Assembly: GCA_964473105.1 (NCBI GenBank)
Contig: CAYYNQ010000097.1
Coordinates: 1 to 64,000 of the forward strand
DNA: 64,000 nt
Direction of reading: 5' to 3'
From: CAYYNQ01 sp964473105
Lineage (GTDB): Bacteria; Sumerlaeota; Sumerlaeia; MVZB01
Shown: positions 34,493 through 44,076 of the stretch, piece by piece
Layout of the letters: each line of letters starts with the position of its first letter
How positions within the stretch are numbered: the first letter of the stretch is position 1
Program-made: the position numbers and the translations under genes
Notes under the pieces: generated by a model
The model's database searches: none
What the model saw: the letters and a program-made list of their open reading frames with translations, nothing else
What the model was told of the DNA's origin: nothing

Positions 34493-35647
34493 TTGAAACA
34501 AAGGCCACGGATTCTCAGGATCCTCAGTCGAATGGCTGTGGGGGGTGTCCAGAACGGGGTCCTCAACACGCTTAAAAGATCTAACCCCAGGCTGTATGAT
34601 TACACGGTGTTGTGCACCAAAAAGGCGGGGAAACGAGCCGCTGAGATTGAAGCCCTTCGGATACCGGTTATTCCGTGCAAGACGCTGCCTCCTTGGGATC
34701 CTTACCAGATCTGGCGTTTGTCGCGTACCATTCGACGGATTTCACCCGACCTTGTTCATGTCCACATGGCCCCGACGGTCATCCCCGGGGTCGCGGCATC
34801 GAGATTGGCCGGCGTGAAGCGAATCATTATCCAGCATCACAGTGATTACACCCGCTACTGGTCCCAAATGAACGGGCTGTTGCGCGCGTGGGAGTGGTCG
34901 ATGACGCGGCGCATTGCGGGTTATGGGGGACTGGTTTGCGTCTCAAAAACGGTGGCCAAGGCAACGGCGGGCCAGCTTGGACTTGACCCTGCCTGTCTCA
35001 AGGTCATACCAAACGGTGTTGACCTGGATGTTTTCCGGCCAGACCGGGAAGGGGAGGACCCAAGGGTTGAATGGCAACTTGACCCCGGAACACCACTTGT
35101 CTATCACGTTTCACGTTATCTCGAATCAAAAAGAATTGATGACTTCATGGAGGCCGCCTCAATTGTCACGCGACGCTGGAAAGGTATAGGGCCCTCACCT
35201 GCATTCATCAACATGGGCGGGGGGCCAGCACATCTGGAGCTGTTTTATGAACATAAACTCTCGAAATACGATCGTGCCGTGCGGATCCGCCTCGAAGGAG
35301 AAAGATTGGATCTCGCCCGACTCCTGCCTTGGGGTGATGTCGGTGTAATGGCAAGCGAGAATGAGGGTTGCCCCAATACGATCTTGGAATATATGGCTGC
35401 AGGTTTACCGATGGCGGTGACGGATATCCCACCCATTCTGGAACTTTTAAGGGCCGGACAGGATGCTTTGGTGTCCGCCCCGCGTGATGCCGGTGCACTC
35501 GCTGATAATATCGAGGAACTCCTGCGAAATCGTGACCGATCCCGGTCACTCCGCGGAAGTGCGATTCAATGGGTTCGGCAATACGACTGGAGCGCTGCCG
35601 CGCAGTCCTATGAGAAACTCTACGCTTGTTTCCTGCAGGCACCGTGA
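34493..35647 (+). CDS. Glycosyltransferase family 4-type
   Basis: About 384 residues from a TTG at 34493, chosen because GGGAGG (34481-34486) lies six bases before it and the protein then begins LKQRPRILRILSRMAVGGVQ, the normal GT4 start; the frame is open to 34358. Later motifs: DLVHVHMAPTVIPG, VIPNGVDLDVF, GGGPAHLELF, and ENEGCPNTILEYMAAGLPMAVTD with the conserved glutamates. It is on the opposite strand to the other glycan genes but adjacent to the heptose adenylyltransferase, so LPS-core or glycan assembly is likely. Confidence 0.85.
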   Translation: MKQRPRILRILSRMAVGGVQNGVLNTLKRSNPRLYDYTVLCTKKAGKRAAEIEALRIPVIPCKTLPPWDPYQIWRLSRTIRRISPDLVHVHMAPTVIPGVAASRLAGVKRIIIQHHSDYTRYWSQMNGLLRAWEWSMTRRIAGYGGLVCVSKTVAKATAGQLGLDPACLKVIPNGVDLDVFRPDREGEDPRVEWQLDPGTPLVYHVSRYLESKRIDDFMEAASIVTRRWKGIGPSPAFINMGGGPAHLELFYEHKLSKYDRAVRIRLEGERLDLARLLPWGDVGVMASENEGCPNTILEYMAAGLPMAVTDIPPILELLRAGQDALVSAPRDAGALADNIEELLRNRDRSRSLRGSAIQWVRQYDWSAAAQSYEKLYACFLQAP

Positions 35648-35949
35648 ACCACGGCGCCCTGATTCTGGGCGGTCATAATGAAGATCCAGACTGTTCAATC
35701 AGAAATTTGGGCATGTATTTATTGGCCCCGGCAGTTTGTCCGGCCGGGATTTCTGGTTCACGATCACGAGACAACTACACCCCGAGGTTCCCGGGTGCCC
35801 TCCGCGATTCTCCGGCCAATTTCTTTTTTCGTGGAAGCACCTTGATGCTATCAACGAATTCCCCTGGTTTCCGACAGGAATATTTTTTTTGATGTCCCCC
35901 GATGCCTGCCATAAGAAGCCTGCAGCGACAAGCTAGGTATACGCCGGGT
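35648..35949. other. Convergent intergenic region
   Basis: About 300 bp between the stop of the glycosyltransferase (+) and the stop of the heptose adenylyltransferase (-). There are T-rich runs (for example near 35880-35892) but no hairpin before them that I can call a terminator, and no gene. Confidence 0.35.
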
Positions 35950-36435
35950 TTACCCGGATTCATCAGCCTCAGCCCGGATTTTGCCCATGATATTTTTACT
36001 GGCATTGGTCTTGGGTGCCCCGGTGATGGCGACCCTGATCCCCAGTTCATCGGCGATGGCCCTTTCGGGGACGGTTTCAGCCGAATAGTCGGTTCCTTTT
36101 GCATGGACATCCGGACGGATTTCTCTGAGGCATCTTTCTGCGGTCAGTTCCTCGAATATAACAACCCGGTCAACTGCCTCCATGCCTGCAAGCAACTCCG
36201 CTCTTTCCCGGTCCGGCATGACAGGACGATCGTCACCCTTCAGGGTGCGCTCTGAGGCATCGGAATTCACGCCCACGATCAGCGCATCGCCGAGTGCATA
36301 TGCCTCGTTCAGATATGATATGTGGCCCGCATGGAGGATGTCGAAGCATCCATTTGCAAAGACGACTTTCATGCCTTTCTCGCGGCAGTCACTCGCAAAG
36401 GTTACAGCGTCCTCAAGGGAGATGATCCTCTCCAT
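35950..36435 (-). CDS. D-glycero-beta-D-manno-heptose 1-phosphate adenylyltransferase (HldE-C/RfaE2)
   Basis: A nucleotidyltransferase that makes ADP-heptose precursor for the LPS inner core. About 161 residues from the ATG at 36435, preceded by GGAG six to seven bases upstream; the frame is open to 36480. The HxGH motif is in GCFDILHAGH, followed by LIVGVNSDAS, LKGDDRPVMPDRERAELLAGM and the GTDYS segment. The kinase half fused to this domain in HldE of enterobacteria is absent, as in many other phyla. It confirms heptose-containing LPS. Confidence 0.92.
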   Translation of the reverse strand: MERIISLEDAVTFASDCREKGMKVVFANGCFDILHAGHISYLNEAYALGDALIVGVNSDASERTLKGDDRPVMPDRERAELLAGMEAVDRVVIFEELTAERCLREIRPDVHAKGTDYSAETVPERAIADELGIRVAITGAPKTNASKNIMGKIRAEADESG

Positions 36436-36640
36436 GGGACACTCCGGTAAATCCGGACAACCGTTCTTGGGCGTCATCAAGCGTCTCCTTCAATAGGTCT
36501 TTCAGGTATTCTGACAAGGGTGTTGAATGGGCATTTCCAGCAATCGTCAGCTTGTTCCGATCTTTGGATATCCAAGCGTGGGTGGAAGACAGATCCCCCC
36601 TTGGCGGGACCGTCTGCCAAGCGGCTTTTCATGAAAAGCC

Positions 36641-36918
36641 GGGTAAAACCGCGCCCCAACTCCGACCTATACCAACCGGATTCCGACAATCAGCCGGCTC
36701 CCCGCGGGCACTCCCGTAACACAAGCTCCAAAACTTCTTAGGGCTGCTTCCGCCAGGACCTGACCCGGTTCGAAGCGGAACCTTGCTCGGGACCTTTGGA
36801 TCGACGCCACTTAACTGCCTTCCACCAACCAGTAAAAGCCTCGGAAGGGTATTCAGTCCTGCTAAGCGGATTGCAGGCTACAGGGCACCGCTAACTCCCC
36901 ACCTAGCGCGGTTGACCC
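36641..36918 (-). ncRNA. ffs: Signal recognition particle RNA, large form with Alu domain
   Basis: On the minus strand the Alu part reads GGGGAGUUAGCGGUGCCC then UGUAGCCUGCAAUCCGCU (36900-36865), almost identical to Bacillus-type scRNA. The S-domain core is GGUCAGGUCC-UGGC-GGAAGCAGCC (36765-36742), with a UGGC (URRC class) tetraloop instead of GGAA. The ends pair: AACCGCGC near 36913 with GCGCGGUU near 36647. Length about 278 nt. The RNA binds Ffh; FtsY is encoded at 17.4 kb. A perfect palindromic hairpin (36623-36640) follows and may help termination. Exact ends are inferred from pairing. Confidence 0.93.
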
Positions 36919-36921
36919 GAT

Positions 36922-36949
36922 ATCTTACATATTCGTCCCGGGGATGCAA
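36922..36949 (-). promoter_or_regulatory. Candidate promoter of SRP RNA
   Basis: On the minus strand TTGCAT (36949-36944) and TAAGAT (36927-36922) are 16 bp apart, just upstream of the predicted 5' end of the RNA near 36918. Confidence 0.45.
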
Positions 36950-37021
36950 CGGTCTCGTTATCCGAACCCTGATCGGGGTTGCCCCCCTGCATAAAACCAG
37001 AGGCCAAAGACCCATAACCGG

Positions 37022-37051
37022 TTGACACCGGATTCAATCTCCACTTATAAT
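37022..37051 (+). promoter_or_regulatory. Consensus sigma-70 promoter of rpsU
   Basis: TTGACA (37022-37027) and TATAAT (37046-37051) separated by 18 bp, both hexamers perfect, about 75 bp upstream of rpsU and divergent from the SRP RNA promoter. Confidence 0.75.
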
Positions 37052-37125
37052 CTCCGATTGCGTGGGGGGTCAGGCAACTGACATTCCCAACGGTTATACT
37101 CAAGTCGGAAAGGCAGGTGAGCAGA

Positions 37126-37338
37126 TTGCCGATTGTTGAAATAGATGCCAATGAGCCGATCGAGAAGGCTTTGCGTCGGTTTAAGAAGGAATGCCAAAAG
37201 GCAGGGGTGTTGGCGGAGTACCGCAAGCGTGAACACTATGAGAAACCAAGCATCAAGCGCCGTCGAAAGCTCGAGGCCGCCAAGCGCAAGGAACGCCGTC
37301 GCAAGGTGAAGCTTGAACGTAAATTGGCCCGTTACTGA
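37126..37338 (+). CDS. rpsU: 30S ribosomal protein S21
   Basis: Small basic ribosomal protein of the 30S platform. The sequence PIVEIDANEPIEKALRRFKKE, CQKAGVLAEYRKREHYEKPS and a basic C-terminal helix are diagnostic. I choose a TTG start at 37126, since S21 proteins begin M-P and AGGTGA lies five bases before; a GTG at 37117 would add three residues (MSR) and also has a purine-rich upstream. It is a short, probably single-gene transcript from the consensus promoter at 37022-37051. Confidence 0.92.
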   Translation: MPIVEIDANEPIEKALRRFKKECQKAGVLAEYRKREHYEKPSIKRRRKLEAAKRKERRRKVKLERKLARY

Positions 37339-37484
37339 TCTCCACAGGAAATTTTGGTTACAGCCAAGGAAAATCCAAGGCTGAGTGGAGAGGTTTCCCG
37401 CCCTTCGTCTTGGAATTCTTTATCCTGCCCTCTGTTATTTTTGCTTCTGCACCACAAGACGCGGCATGACGGTGCTCAGGCTGC

Positions 37485-39476
37485 CTAGAGTCGGTTGGCG
37501 ACCAGATCCTCAACCACTTTGGGGTCGGCCAGCGTGGTCGTGTCGCCGATTTGATCGACGAGGTCTTCGGCGATCTTTCGCAGTATCCGCCGCATGATCT
37601 TTCCGGAGCGGGTTTTGGGCAGGGCGGGTGCAAATTGGAGTTTGTCGGGCGTGGCGATCGGCCCGATTTCCCGGCGCACATGGCGGATAAGTTCCTCACA
37701 TAGTCCAGCCGATGGTTCAACCCCCTCAACCACTGTGACGAAGGCATACAATCCCTGCCCCTTGATTTCATGTGGCATCGGAGCAACCGCGGCCTCGGCT
37801 ACTTGTTCATGACTGACGAGTGCACTTTCAACCTCGGCCGTTCCAATACGATGGCCGGACACGTTGACAACATCATCGATTCTGCCCATTAGCCAGTAGT
37901 CACCGTCCTTGTCAATCCTGCAGCCATCGCCTGTGAAATACATGTCGTTGAACATCGTGAAATAGGTGTCGATAAAACGGTTATGGTCACCCCAAGTGGT
38001 GCGCATCATGCCGGGCCAAGGTTTCCTGATGCATAACTTGCCACCCTCATTGGGGTTGCATTCAACTCCGTCATCGCGCAGGACGACTGGTTCAACGCCG
38101 AAGAATGGTCGGTTGGCGCTTCCGGGTTTTGTGATGTGCGCACCGGGCAGAGCCGTTAACATGTGACCGCCGGTTTCGGTCTGCCACCAAGTGTCAACGA
38201 TCGGAAGGATTCCACCTCCGATATGCCGGTGGTACCACATCCAGGCCTCGGGGTTGATGGGCTCACCCACTGTACCCAATACCCGCAAGCTGCCTAGGTT
38301 ATATTTTTCGGGCCATAAGGGCCCCTTGCTGATCAGAGCACGGATGGCCGTTGGGGCTGTGTAAAAGGCCGTGGCGGAATATTTTTCACAGATCTGCCAG
38401 TAACGGCCCGGGTCGGGATATGTCGGTATGCCCTCGAACATGATGTTGGTTGCCCCGTTGGCGAGCGGACCGTAGGTGATGTAACTATGTCCCGTGATCC
38501 AGCCGATGTCAGCCGAACAGAACCAGATATCATCATCGTGAATATCAAAAACATACCTGTGAGTCAGACTGGTCCACAGGAGGTAACCGGCGCTAGTATG
38601 GACAACCCCTTTGGGCTTGCCGGTCGATCCCGAGGTGTAGAGTATGAAAAGCGGATCCTCGGCATTCATTGCCTCGGGGGGGCATGAAGCGGAGGACTTC
38701 GACATCAGGTCATGATACCAGTGATCTCTTCCCGCCTTCATGCCACAGTTCTCATCATTCCTGCGATATACGATGATATTCTTTATGGAAGGGGACTTGT
38801 CGGCCGCATCATCGGCGATGTCCTTGAGGCGGATGGACTTTCCAGATCTGAGTGAGACATTGCAAGTAACCAGCAGTTTGCAGGCCGAATCATTGATCCG
38901 ATCTGCCAGCGAGTCTGCGCTGAATCCTGCAAAGACCACCGAATGGATCGCGCCTATCCGCGCACAACCAAGCATGACAATGGGAAGTTCCGGGACCATC
39001 CCCATGTAGATTGCCACGCGGTCACCCTTTCCAATACCCATCAACTTGAGCACATTTGCGAATCTGCAGACCTCCGTATGCAATTGTTCGTAGGTGAGGG
39101 TTTGGCTGTCTTCATCGGGTTCGCCTTGCCAGATGATTGCCGGCTTGGATTTTTTTTCACCTTCAAGGTGTCGGTCCAGGCAGTTCACTGAAATGTTGAG
39201 TTGTCCATCCTCGAACCAGGTATGGCTGACCTTCCGCTCGGCCGTGTCCCATTGATGACGACATGCGACCGTGGGTTTTTTCATCCAGGCCAGGTTATCC
39301 GCCTGCTCGAGCCAGAAGGCATCGGGATTCTCGATGGAACGCCGATACATTTCCTCATACCGCTGCAGGTTGATGTGGGCACGCCCAACCATATCCCGGT
39401 GGGGGGGGAAGGCCCGCTTCTCGGTCATCAGGTTGTCGGTAGAGATGACTTTTGTCGAATCGCTCACTTCAATCAT
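37485..39476 (-). CDS. acs: Acetyl-CoA synthetase
   Basis: AMP-forming acetate:CoA ligase, about 663 residues from the ATG at 39476 (just after GGGAAGGA); the open frame extends to 39578. Adenylation motifs: YTSGSTGKPKGVVHT, the acetate-pocket WWQTETGGHM, YFTGDGCRIDKDGDYWLMGRIDDVVNVSGHR and the C-terminal SGKIMRR containing the lysine that is regulated by acetylation in the family. It activates acetate for the TCA cycle or biosynthesis. It is monocistronic by context. A G8:C8 tract lies near 39410. Confidence 0.95.
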   Translation of the reverse strand: MIEVSDSTKVISTDNLMTEKRAFPPHRDMVGRAHINLQRYEEMYRRSIENPDAFWLEQADNLAWMKKPTVACRHQWDTAERKVSHTWFEDGQLNISVNCLDRHLEGEKKSKPAIIWQGEPDEDSQTLTYEQLHTEVCRFANVLKLMGIGKGDRVAIYMGMVPELPIVMLGCARIGAIHSVVFAGFSADSLADRINDSACKLLVTCNVSLRSGKSIRLKDIADDAADKSPSIKNIIVYRRNDENCGMKAGRDHWYHDLMSKSSASCPPEAMNAEDPLFILYTSGSTGKPKGVVHTSAGYLLWTSLTHRYVFDIHDDDIWFCSADIGWITGHSYITYGPLANGATNIMFEGIPTYPDPGRYWQICEKYSATAFYTAPTAIRALISKGPLWPEKYNLGSLRVLGTVGEPINPEAWMWYHRHIGGGILPIVDTWWQTETGGHMLTALPGAHITKPGSANRPFFGVEPVVLRDDGVECNPNEGGKLCIRKPWPGMMRTTWGDHNRFIDTYFTMFNDMYFTGDGCRIDKDGDYWLMGRIDDVVNVSGHRIGTAEVESALVSHEQVAEAAVAPMPHEIKGQGLYAFVTVVEGVEPSAGLCEELIRHVRREIGPIATPDKLQFAPALPKTRSGKIMRRILRKIAEDLVDQIGDTTTLADPKVVEDLVANRL

Positions 39477-39798
39477 TTCCTTCCCGCCAAACTGGCCGGT
39501 TTTCACCTCGGAACCCGGTCGAACTATACCCGTGCCTCCTAGGCCCTGTCTGGTGATGACGACCCGGTGCCTTCTCACGGGCTTGAATTAAATCCGGCGG
39601 CAACTTCACCCCGAATCTAATGTTTCAGGTTGCAATGCGCAAGGCCGACTTCAGATCAGAATCGGCACCAGACCAGGGGGAATGGTTGATTTCAGTCCAC
39701 ATTATGTCCAGTTAAGTTGACCGATAATATGATTATTAATTATGCGTTGATTCTTTTAATATGATACGGTTATCCGCTTGGGCTGGAGCCTGTAAGGA
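39477..39798. other. Divergent intergenic region
   Basis: About 320 bp between acs (-) and the ExbB/TolQ gene (+). It is AT-rich at 39710-39775 (repeated AATATGAT-type words), a likely promoter zone for the plus strand, but I do not see an unambiguous -35/-10 pair. Confidence 0.35.
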
Positions 39799-40479
39799 AT
39801 GGAAACTTTGCTGGAAAAATTTGTGCTTGACGGCGGATCCATGATGCTTGTCTTGGTTCCGTGTTCGCTGTTGATGGTCGGGGGGATTCTTCAGGGTTTG
39901 ATCCGCCTGAGGCGTTTCCGGGTTATCCCCCCCGATATCGACCGTTCCGTGTCCGCAATCCGGAGCCCGGGAGACAGGACGGGTTTTCTCAACAGTATGT
40001 CGCGACACGCGGCCCCTCTCGCCCATGCGGTCTGGTTCACCTTGAAACATTTCAATGAATCGATGCCCCGCCCCTGTCGTAGCGTCATGCAGCAATCATT
40101 GGATGATGCCATGGTTGAGGTGGAGGAGGAGCTGCACTCAGGTTTGTCCCTGCTGTCAACACTCTACACGGTTGCCCCACTGCTTGGGTTGATGGGGACG
40201 GTGCTCGGCATGATTGATGCGCTATCAGAGTTTCAGGCATCACAGCAGCGGAGTGTTGCATTGCTGTCAGTCGGCATTCAGGAAGCCTTGATCACGACAA
40301 TGTGGGGGCTGGCCATCGCGGTTCCGGCATTCGTTGCCGTGCAATGGTTTCAGTCGCGTATCCGTCATTATACAAGGGTTGAATTGCGTAGCTTGGTCAT
40401 GGACATTGTAGACCGTTATTACATGGGTGCCGGGGGTGGTGAACCAGAAGCAACAGGAAGGGATGTGGCCGTGTCATGA
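39799..40479 (+). CDS. MotA/TolQ/ExbB proton-channel family protein
   Basis: A 226-residue inner-membrane protein with three helices: one near residues 12-35 (SMMLVLVPCSLLMVGGIL) and two near 125-145 and 165-190. The signature LYTVAPLLGLMGTVLGMIDAL and ALITTMWGLAIAVPAFVA is that of TolQ/ExbB. With the downstream ExbD-like subunit it would form a proton-driven motor energising TonB or Tol. The stop overlaps the next start by 4 bp. TolB is at the left end of the window, not adjacent. Confidence 0.92.
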   Translation: METLLEKFVLDGGSMMLVLVPCSLLMVGGILQGLIRLRRFRVIPPDIDRSVSAIRSPGDRTGFLNSMSRHAAPLAHAVWFTLKHFNESMPRPCRSVMQQSLDDAMVEVEEELHSGLSLLSTLYTVAPLLGLMGTVLGMIDALSEFQASQQRSVALLSVGIQEALITTMWGLAIAVPAFVAVQWFQSRIRHYTRVELRSLVMDIVDRYYMGAGGGEPEATGRDVAVS

Positions 40480-40910
40480 GCCGGGCATCAATGGGGACCC
40501 GTCCCGGGAGATTGAGTGCGAGTATCATCCTGAATCCTTTGCGCGATATCCTGTTCATTCTGATTTTCTTCTTTATCCTTTCCACCACGTTTCGGGATGA
40601 GAATGTGCAGATTGAGGTGCGTCTGCCGGGGGCTGTGTCGGCGGAGGACCGTCTCAGGAGTAGGAATCCGCCCGTGATCGTTGTTTCGGGTGAAAACGCG
40701 GTTTTTGTTTTTTCAAGGCAACTTGATGATAAACAACTGCGAAGGGAATTGAGGACCCTTGTTGGACTGGGTCACCAGGCGGTGATTCTTCGCGGGGATG
40801 AACGCGCCAGCTATGGTCGGATTTATCATGTGTTCGATCTTTGCAAACAGATGGGGTTTCGCGAGGTACTGCTTGATGGAAAAAGGGCACTTGGATCCGA
40901 ACCTGGGTGA
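40476..40910 (+). CDS. ExbD/TolR family protein
   Basis: A 144-residue protein with one N-terminal helix holding the essential aspartate (NPLRDILFILIFFFILSTTF) and a periplasmic domain (VIVVSGENAVFVFSRQLDDKQLRRELRTL; VILRGDERASYGRIYHVFDLCKQMGF). This is the ExbD/TolR subunit partner of the upstream ExbB/TolQ protein, joined by an ATGA overlap. No TonB or receptor gene follows. Confidence 0.92.
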   Translation: MSRASMGTRPGRLSASIILNPLRDILFILIFFFILSTTFRDENVQIEVRLPGAVSAEDRLRSRNPPVIVVSGENAVFVFSRQLDDKQLRRELRTLVGLGHQAVILRGDERASYGRIYHVFDLCKQMGFREVLLDGKRALGSEPG

Positions 40911-41005
40911 TGCGTTGATGCAGTGGGTCCGCGGTTCGGCCTGAAATCATGAATTCTGAGTGATGGTCCGAATTAGAAACATGGGAGTCAGAAGGGGATG
41001 AATAG

Positions 41006-41467
41006 GTGTTTTGGGTAATTGTCCTGCTCCTGATACTGGGGATCACCCTCATATTTCTCGAGGTTTTCCTGCCGTTCGGGATTAGTTTGGTATGTGGCCT
41101 TGGTCTGGTTGTCTGGTCTTGGTATCTTTGTTACCAGAACACCACGGATCTGCCGATTGCATTGATCTGGATTCTGTTCTCAGGCGGTCTTGCATTGGTC
41201 ACAATGTGGTGGGTGTGGCGTTCAGGAATAAAAATCCTGACACTTGAGCCGTTCGGCGGGAGGGACTCAGAGGTCGAACGTCCGGTCCGGGGGGATATTG
41301 TTCAGGTGCTCCATCCATTGCGTCCAACCGGATCGGTCCAGTGGAAGGGAAGGCGTTTCCCGGCACGTTCAATTCATGCCGAGAGGGAATTGCCCAGAGG
41401 ATGTCAGGTGGTCATCCGCAGTGAGGATTCAATTTATTTCATGGTGGAACCTGTTAAGGAGGGTTGA
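41006..41467 (+). CDS. NfeD-like membrane protein
   Basis: A 153-residue protein with two or three N-terminal helices (LLLILGITLIFLEVFLPFG; GLGLVVWSWYLC; LIWILFSGGLALVTMWW) and a C-terminal OB-fold of the NfeD type (RGDIVQVLHPLRPTGSVQWKGRRFPARS ... GCQVVI). NfeD proteins usually partner a flotillin/stomatin-type protein; none is encoded next to it here. It starts with GTG after GGGG eight bases upstream. Confidence 0.75.
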   Translation: MFWVIVLLLILGITLIFLEVFLPFGISLVCGLGLVVWSWYLCYQNTTDLPIALIWILFSGGLALVTMWWVWRSGIKILTLEPFGGRDSEVERPVRGDIVQVLHPLRPTGSVQWKGRRFPARSIHAERELPRGCQVVIRSEDSIYFMVEPVKEG

Positions 41468-41880
41468 TTTCCTGGGCATTCAAAGGTTCAGCCGGTTTTT
41501 TCGAACTTGTTTCAGTGCCGGTTTTCCTGTTGGTTTCCTGCCTTCATGTGGTCGCGAAACAGGCGTGCTCCAATGGTGTTCCGTCTGGCCTGTGGCCGGT
41601 CCGTTGGACGGCCGCGGGTGTCGTTTCCATGCCATTCCCTTCTTCGAAGGCTCCCATGGCATGGCATTTATACCGATGATATCCTGTAGTTTATGCGATT
41701 CCCCGTTGACAGATCTGGGTCGTTATAAGAGAATGTGCCCGGATTCAATCTGAGATTATGGTTTAATCGGACAAGTGACGTTGCGGATTTGGGCTTACCT
41801 GCGCGATGTCCTGTTTCCGTGGCGTTTACCGTGATCCGGATCTGGATTTCATCAGTTTGGGAAACAAGGGGGCAGTCGTG
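41468..41880. other. Intergenic region upstream of rpsA
   Basis: About 410 bp. Small frames exist (for example from a TTG at 41464) but no protein is recognised. It holds the rpsA promoter near 41706-41734. The rpsA frame is open back to 41806. Confidence 0.4.
41706..41734 (+). promoter_or_regulatory. Candidate rpsA promoter
   Basis: A perfect TTGACA (41706-41711) followed after 17 bp by GAGAAT (41729-41734), about 145 bp upstream of the rpsA start. Confidence 0.5.
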
Positions 41881-44076
41881 ATGGCTGCGGAAAAACAAGA
41901 ACAATTGGGAAACGAATTCGAGGAATCTGGGAGCGATGTGTTCAAAGGGTCCTCTGCGGGTGAACTGGGGGCAACTTCGCCTCCCGGGCCCACAGCCGAG
42001 TATCAAGATGGGAATGTGGCGGACGATGAATACTTTGATCCCTCGGAGGTGGAATCCGCCCCCGATGAGATGGATGCCATGATGGATCAGTTTCTGGACC
42101 AGATGACCCCGAATGTCAAGCGGGGTCAGTTGATCCGGGTGCCGGTTGTTGCAGTGAAGAGCGATGGGATTCTCTTGGACGTTGGTGACAAGTCCGAAGG
42201 TTTTGTCCCGTTGAGGGAGGTGGAAGATGGCCGCGGTGATGTGACGGTTCAAGTGGGCGATGTCCTCGAAGTGATCATCAAGAACCAGGACCCGGAAACC
42301 GGACTGATCGGCCTGTCTTATCTTGAGGCAAAACGGCGGAAGGCGTGGCAGCATGCGGAGGACTGCTTCAAAAACAAAAAGCCCATCAACGGAAAGATCA
42401 TCCGTACAGTCAAAGGCGGAGTTATCCTCGATATTGGGACGACCGCGTTTCTGCCAGCCTCGCAGGTCGACCTTATGCGCATTGAAGATTTTGAGGAACT
42501 GATTGGGCGGGAAGTTCAGGGATATGTCATCGAGTTCGAACCGGACAAGCGAAGGATCATTGTGTCCAGGCGAGCTTTGCTTGAGGAGGAGCGTGACAAG
42601 ATTCGCGGCGAGATTCTCGGCAAGTTGGAGCTCGGCCAAGAACTGGATGTGAATGTGAAGCGACTTGTCAATTTTGGCGCCTTTGTTGATGTTCAGGGGC
42701 TGGACGGCCTGATTCCCCGTAGTGAGATCTCGTGGCAGCGTAGTGCGCGACCTGAGGAATATCTGACTGTCGGGGAGACAGTCCGGATTCGTATAGTGGA
42801 GATCGACCGCAAAAAAGGCAAGATCACGCTTTCTAGAAAGCAGGCCATGTCAGATCCATGGCCTGCTGCGGAGGCCGACTATTCTATTGGGTCCAGGGTG
42901 AGCGGTAGGGTTGTGTCAATCACCAATTATGGTGCCTTTGTGCGTTTGCGGGAGGGGCTGGATGGCATGGTGCACATATCTGACATGGCCTGGGACAGCC
43001 ACGGAAGGAAACCCTCGGATTTTGTGGAGACCGGGGATGAAGTGGAAGTCCAAGTGCTTGCTCTGGATTTGTCCGAGCGGAGGATTTCACTTGGTATGAA
43101 GCAGCTTGTTCCCGATTCATGGTCTGAGATGATCGAGCGTTACCCCAAGGGCAGTCGCTTCAAGGGCAAGGTTACCGGATTAACTCGATTCGGTGCTTTC
43201 GTTGAGTTGGAATCCGGTGTCGAGGGGATGGTACACATTTCCGACTTTTCTTGGGAGAAACGTATTGAACACCCCAAGGACGTTGTCAGCAGTGGTGATG
43301 AAATTGAGGTTTGTATCCTTTCTGTTGACCTGGAAAAGCGAAGGGTTTCACTTGGGGTCAAACAGCTTGTGAAGAGCCCCATGGAAAAGTTTCGGAAATC
43401 ATTCAAGGCAGGAGACCTCGTCGAGGGCAAGGTTGTCCGGGTGAGTGACCAAGGCGCCTTCATTCAACTAGCTGAGGGAGTGGAGGGTTTCATGCATGTT
43501 TCGCAGATTGACACAGACAGGGTCGAGAATCCCGCAGATATTCTGAAAGAGGGTGAGACGGTCCGCTCCAAGGTCACGAAGATCGAGCGGGGAAACAAGA
43601 TTGCGCTTAGCCGCAAGGCGATGCTCAAGGCGCAGGAAAAGAAAACCATTTCCACATACATGAGATCCGGTTCCACAGAGGATAGCCTGCTGAATATGGG
43701 TGAACTTCTTGAGGATCTCCAGATCGAGGATGAACTAGGCCTTAGAAAATCCAAAACCGCGGAATCAGTGGGCCCGACTGAGGCAACCCCCTCGGATGAT
43801 AATGGGAAAATATCCGCAGCTGGGAATCCATCCGTTGACCCTGTTCCCGGGTTTTCAGAAGATACAGCAGCACTCGACGCTGGAGCCGACCCTCGAGATC
43901 ATGACAAACTGGTTGCTCAGCAGGCTCCCGATGAATTCGCCATGGACCAGTCCGATGAAAATCCTCCTTCTGTCATGGTGGGTGAATCTGGGGATTCGCC
44001 GGAATCTGAAGGTGCTGAATCCAACGGATCCGATATCACTCAATCCGAACATGACCCCTCCTCAACAGAAAACTGA
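41881..44076 (+). CDS. rpsA: 30S ribosomal protein S1
   Basis: About 731 residues from the ATG at 41881, preceded by AAGGGGG; the frame is open to 41806. An acidic N-terminal extension of about 75 residues is followed by six S1 RNA-binding domains. The fourth to sixth are clearest (GRVVSITNYGAFV, GKVTGLTRFGAFVELESGVEGMVHISDFSW, GKVVRVSDQGAFIQLAEGVEGFMHVSQ). An unusually long acidic, low-complexity tail of some 130 residues ends the protein. S1 recruits mRNA to the 30S subunit. The helicase gene begins 26 bp before the stop. Confidence 0.94.
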   Translation: MAAEKQEQLGNEFEESGSDVFKGSSAGELGATSPPGPTAEYQDGNVADDEYFDPSEVESAPDEMDAMMDQFLDQMTPNVKRGQLIRVPVVAVKSDGILLDVGDKSEGFVPLREVEDGRGDVTVQVGDVLEVIIKNQDPETGLIGLSYLEAKRRKAWQHAEDCFKNKKPINGKIIRTVKGGVILDIGTTAFLPASQVDLMRIEDFEELIGREVQGYVIEFEPDKRRIIVSRRALLEEERDKIRGEILGKLELGQELDVNVKRLVNFGAFVDVQGLDGLIPRSEISWQRSARPEEYLTVGETVRIRIVEIDRKKGKITLSRKQAMSDPWPAAEADYSIGSRVSGRVVSITNYGAFVRLREGLDGMVHISDMAWDSHGRKPSDFVETGDEVEVQVLALDLSERRISLGMKQLVPDSWSEMIERYPKGSRFKGKVTGLTRFGAFVELESGVEGMVHISDFSWEKRIEHPKDVVSSGDEIEVCILSVDLEKRRVSLGVKQLVKSPMEKFRKSFKAGDLVEGKVVRVSDQGAFIQLAEGVEGFMHVSQIDTDRVENPADILKEGETVRSKVTKIERGNKIALSRKAMLKAQEKKTISTYMRSGSTEDSLLNMGELLEDLQIEDELGLRKSKTAESVGPTEATPSDDNGKISAAGNPSVDPVPGFSEDTAALDAGADPRDHDKLVAQQAPDEFAMDQSDENPPSVMVGESGDSPESEGAESNGSDITQSEHDPSSTEN

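Noticed and set aside
36783..37025. 80-residue plus-strand frame and 106-residue minus-strand neighbours
   Set aside because: They overlap the SRP RNA and its promoter.
41464..41753. Small frames between nfeD and rpsA, one starting at a TTG overlapping the nfeD stop
   Set aside because: No similarity to flotillin or any family, and composition like noncoding DNA; I looked for a flotillin partner of NfeD and found none.
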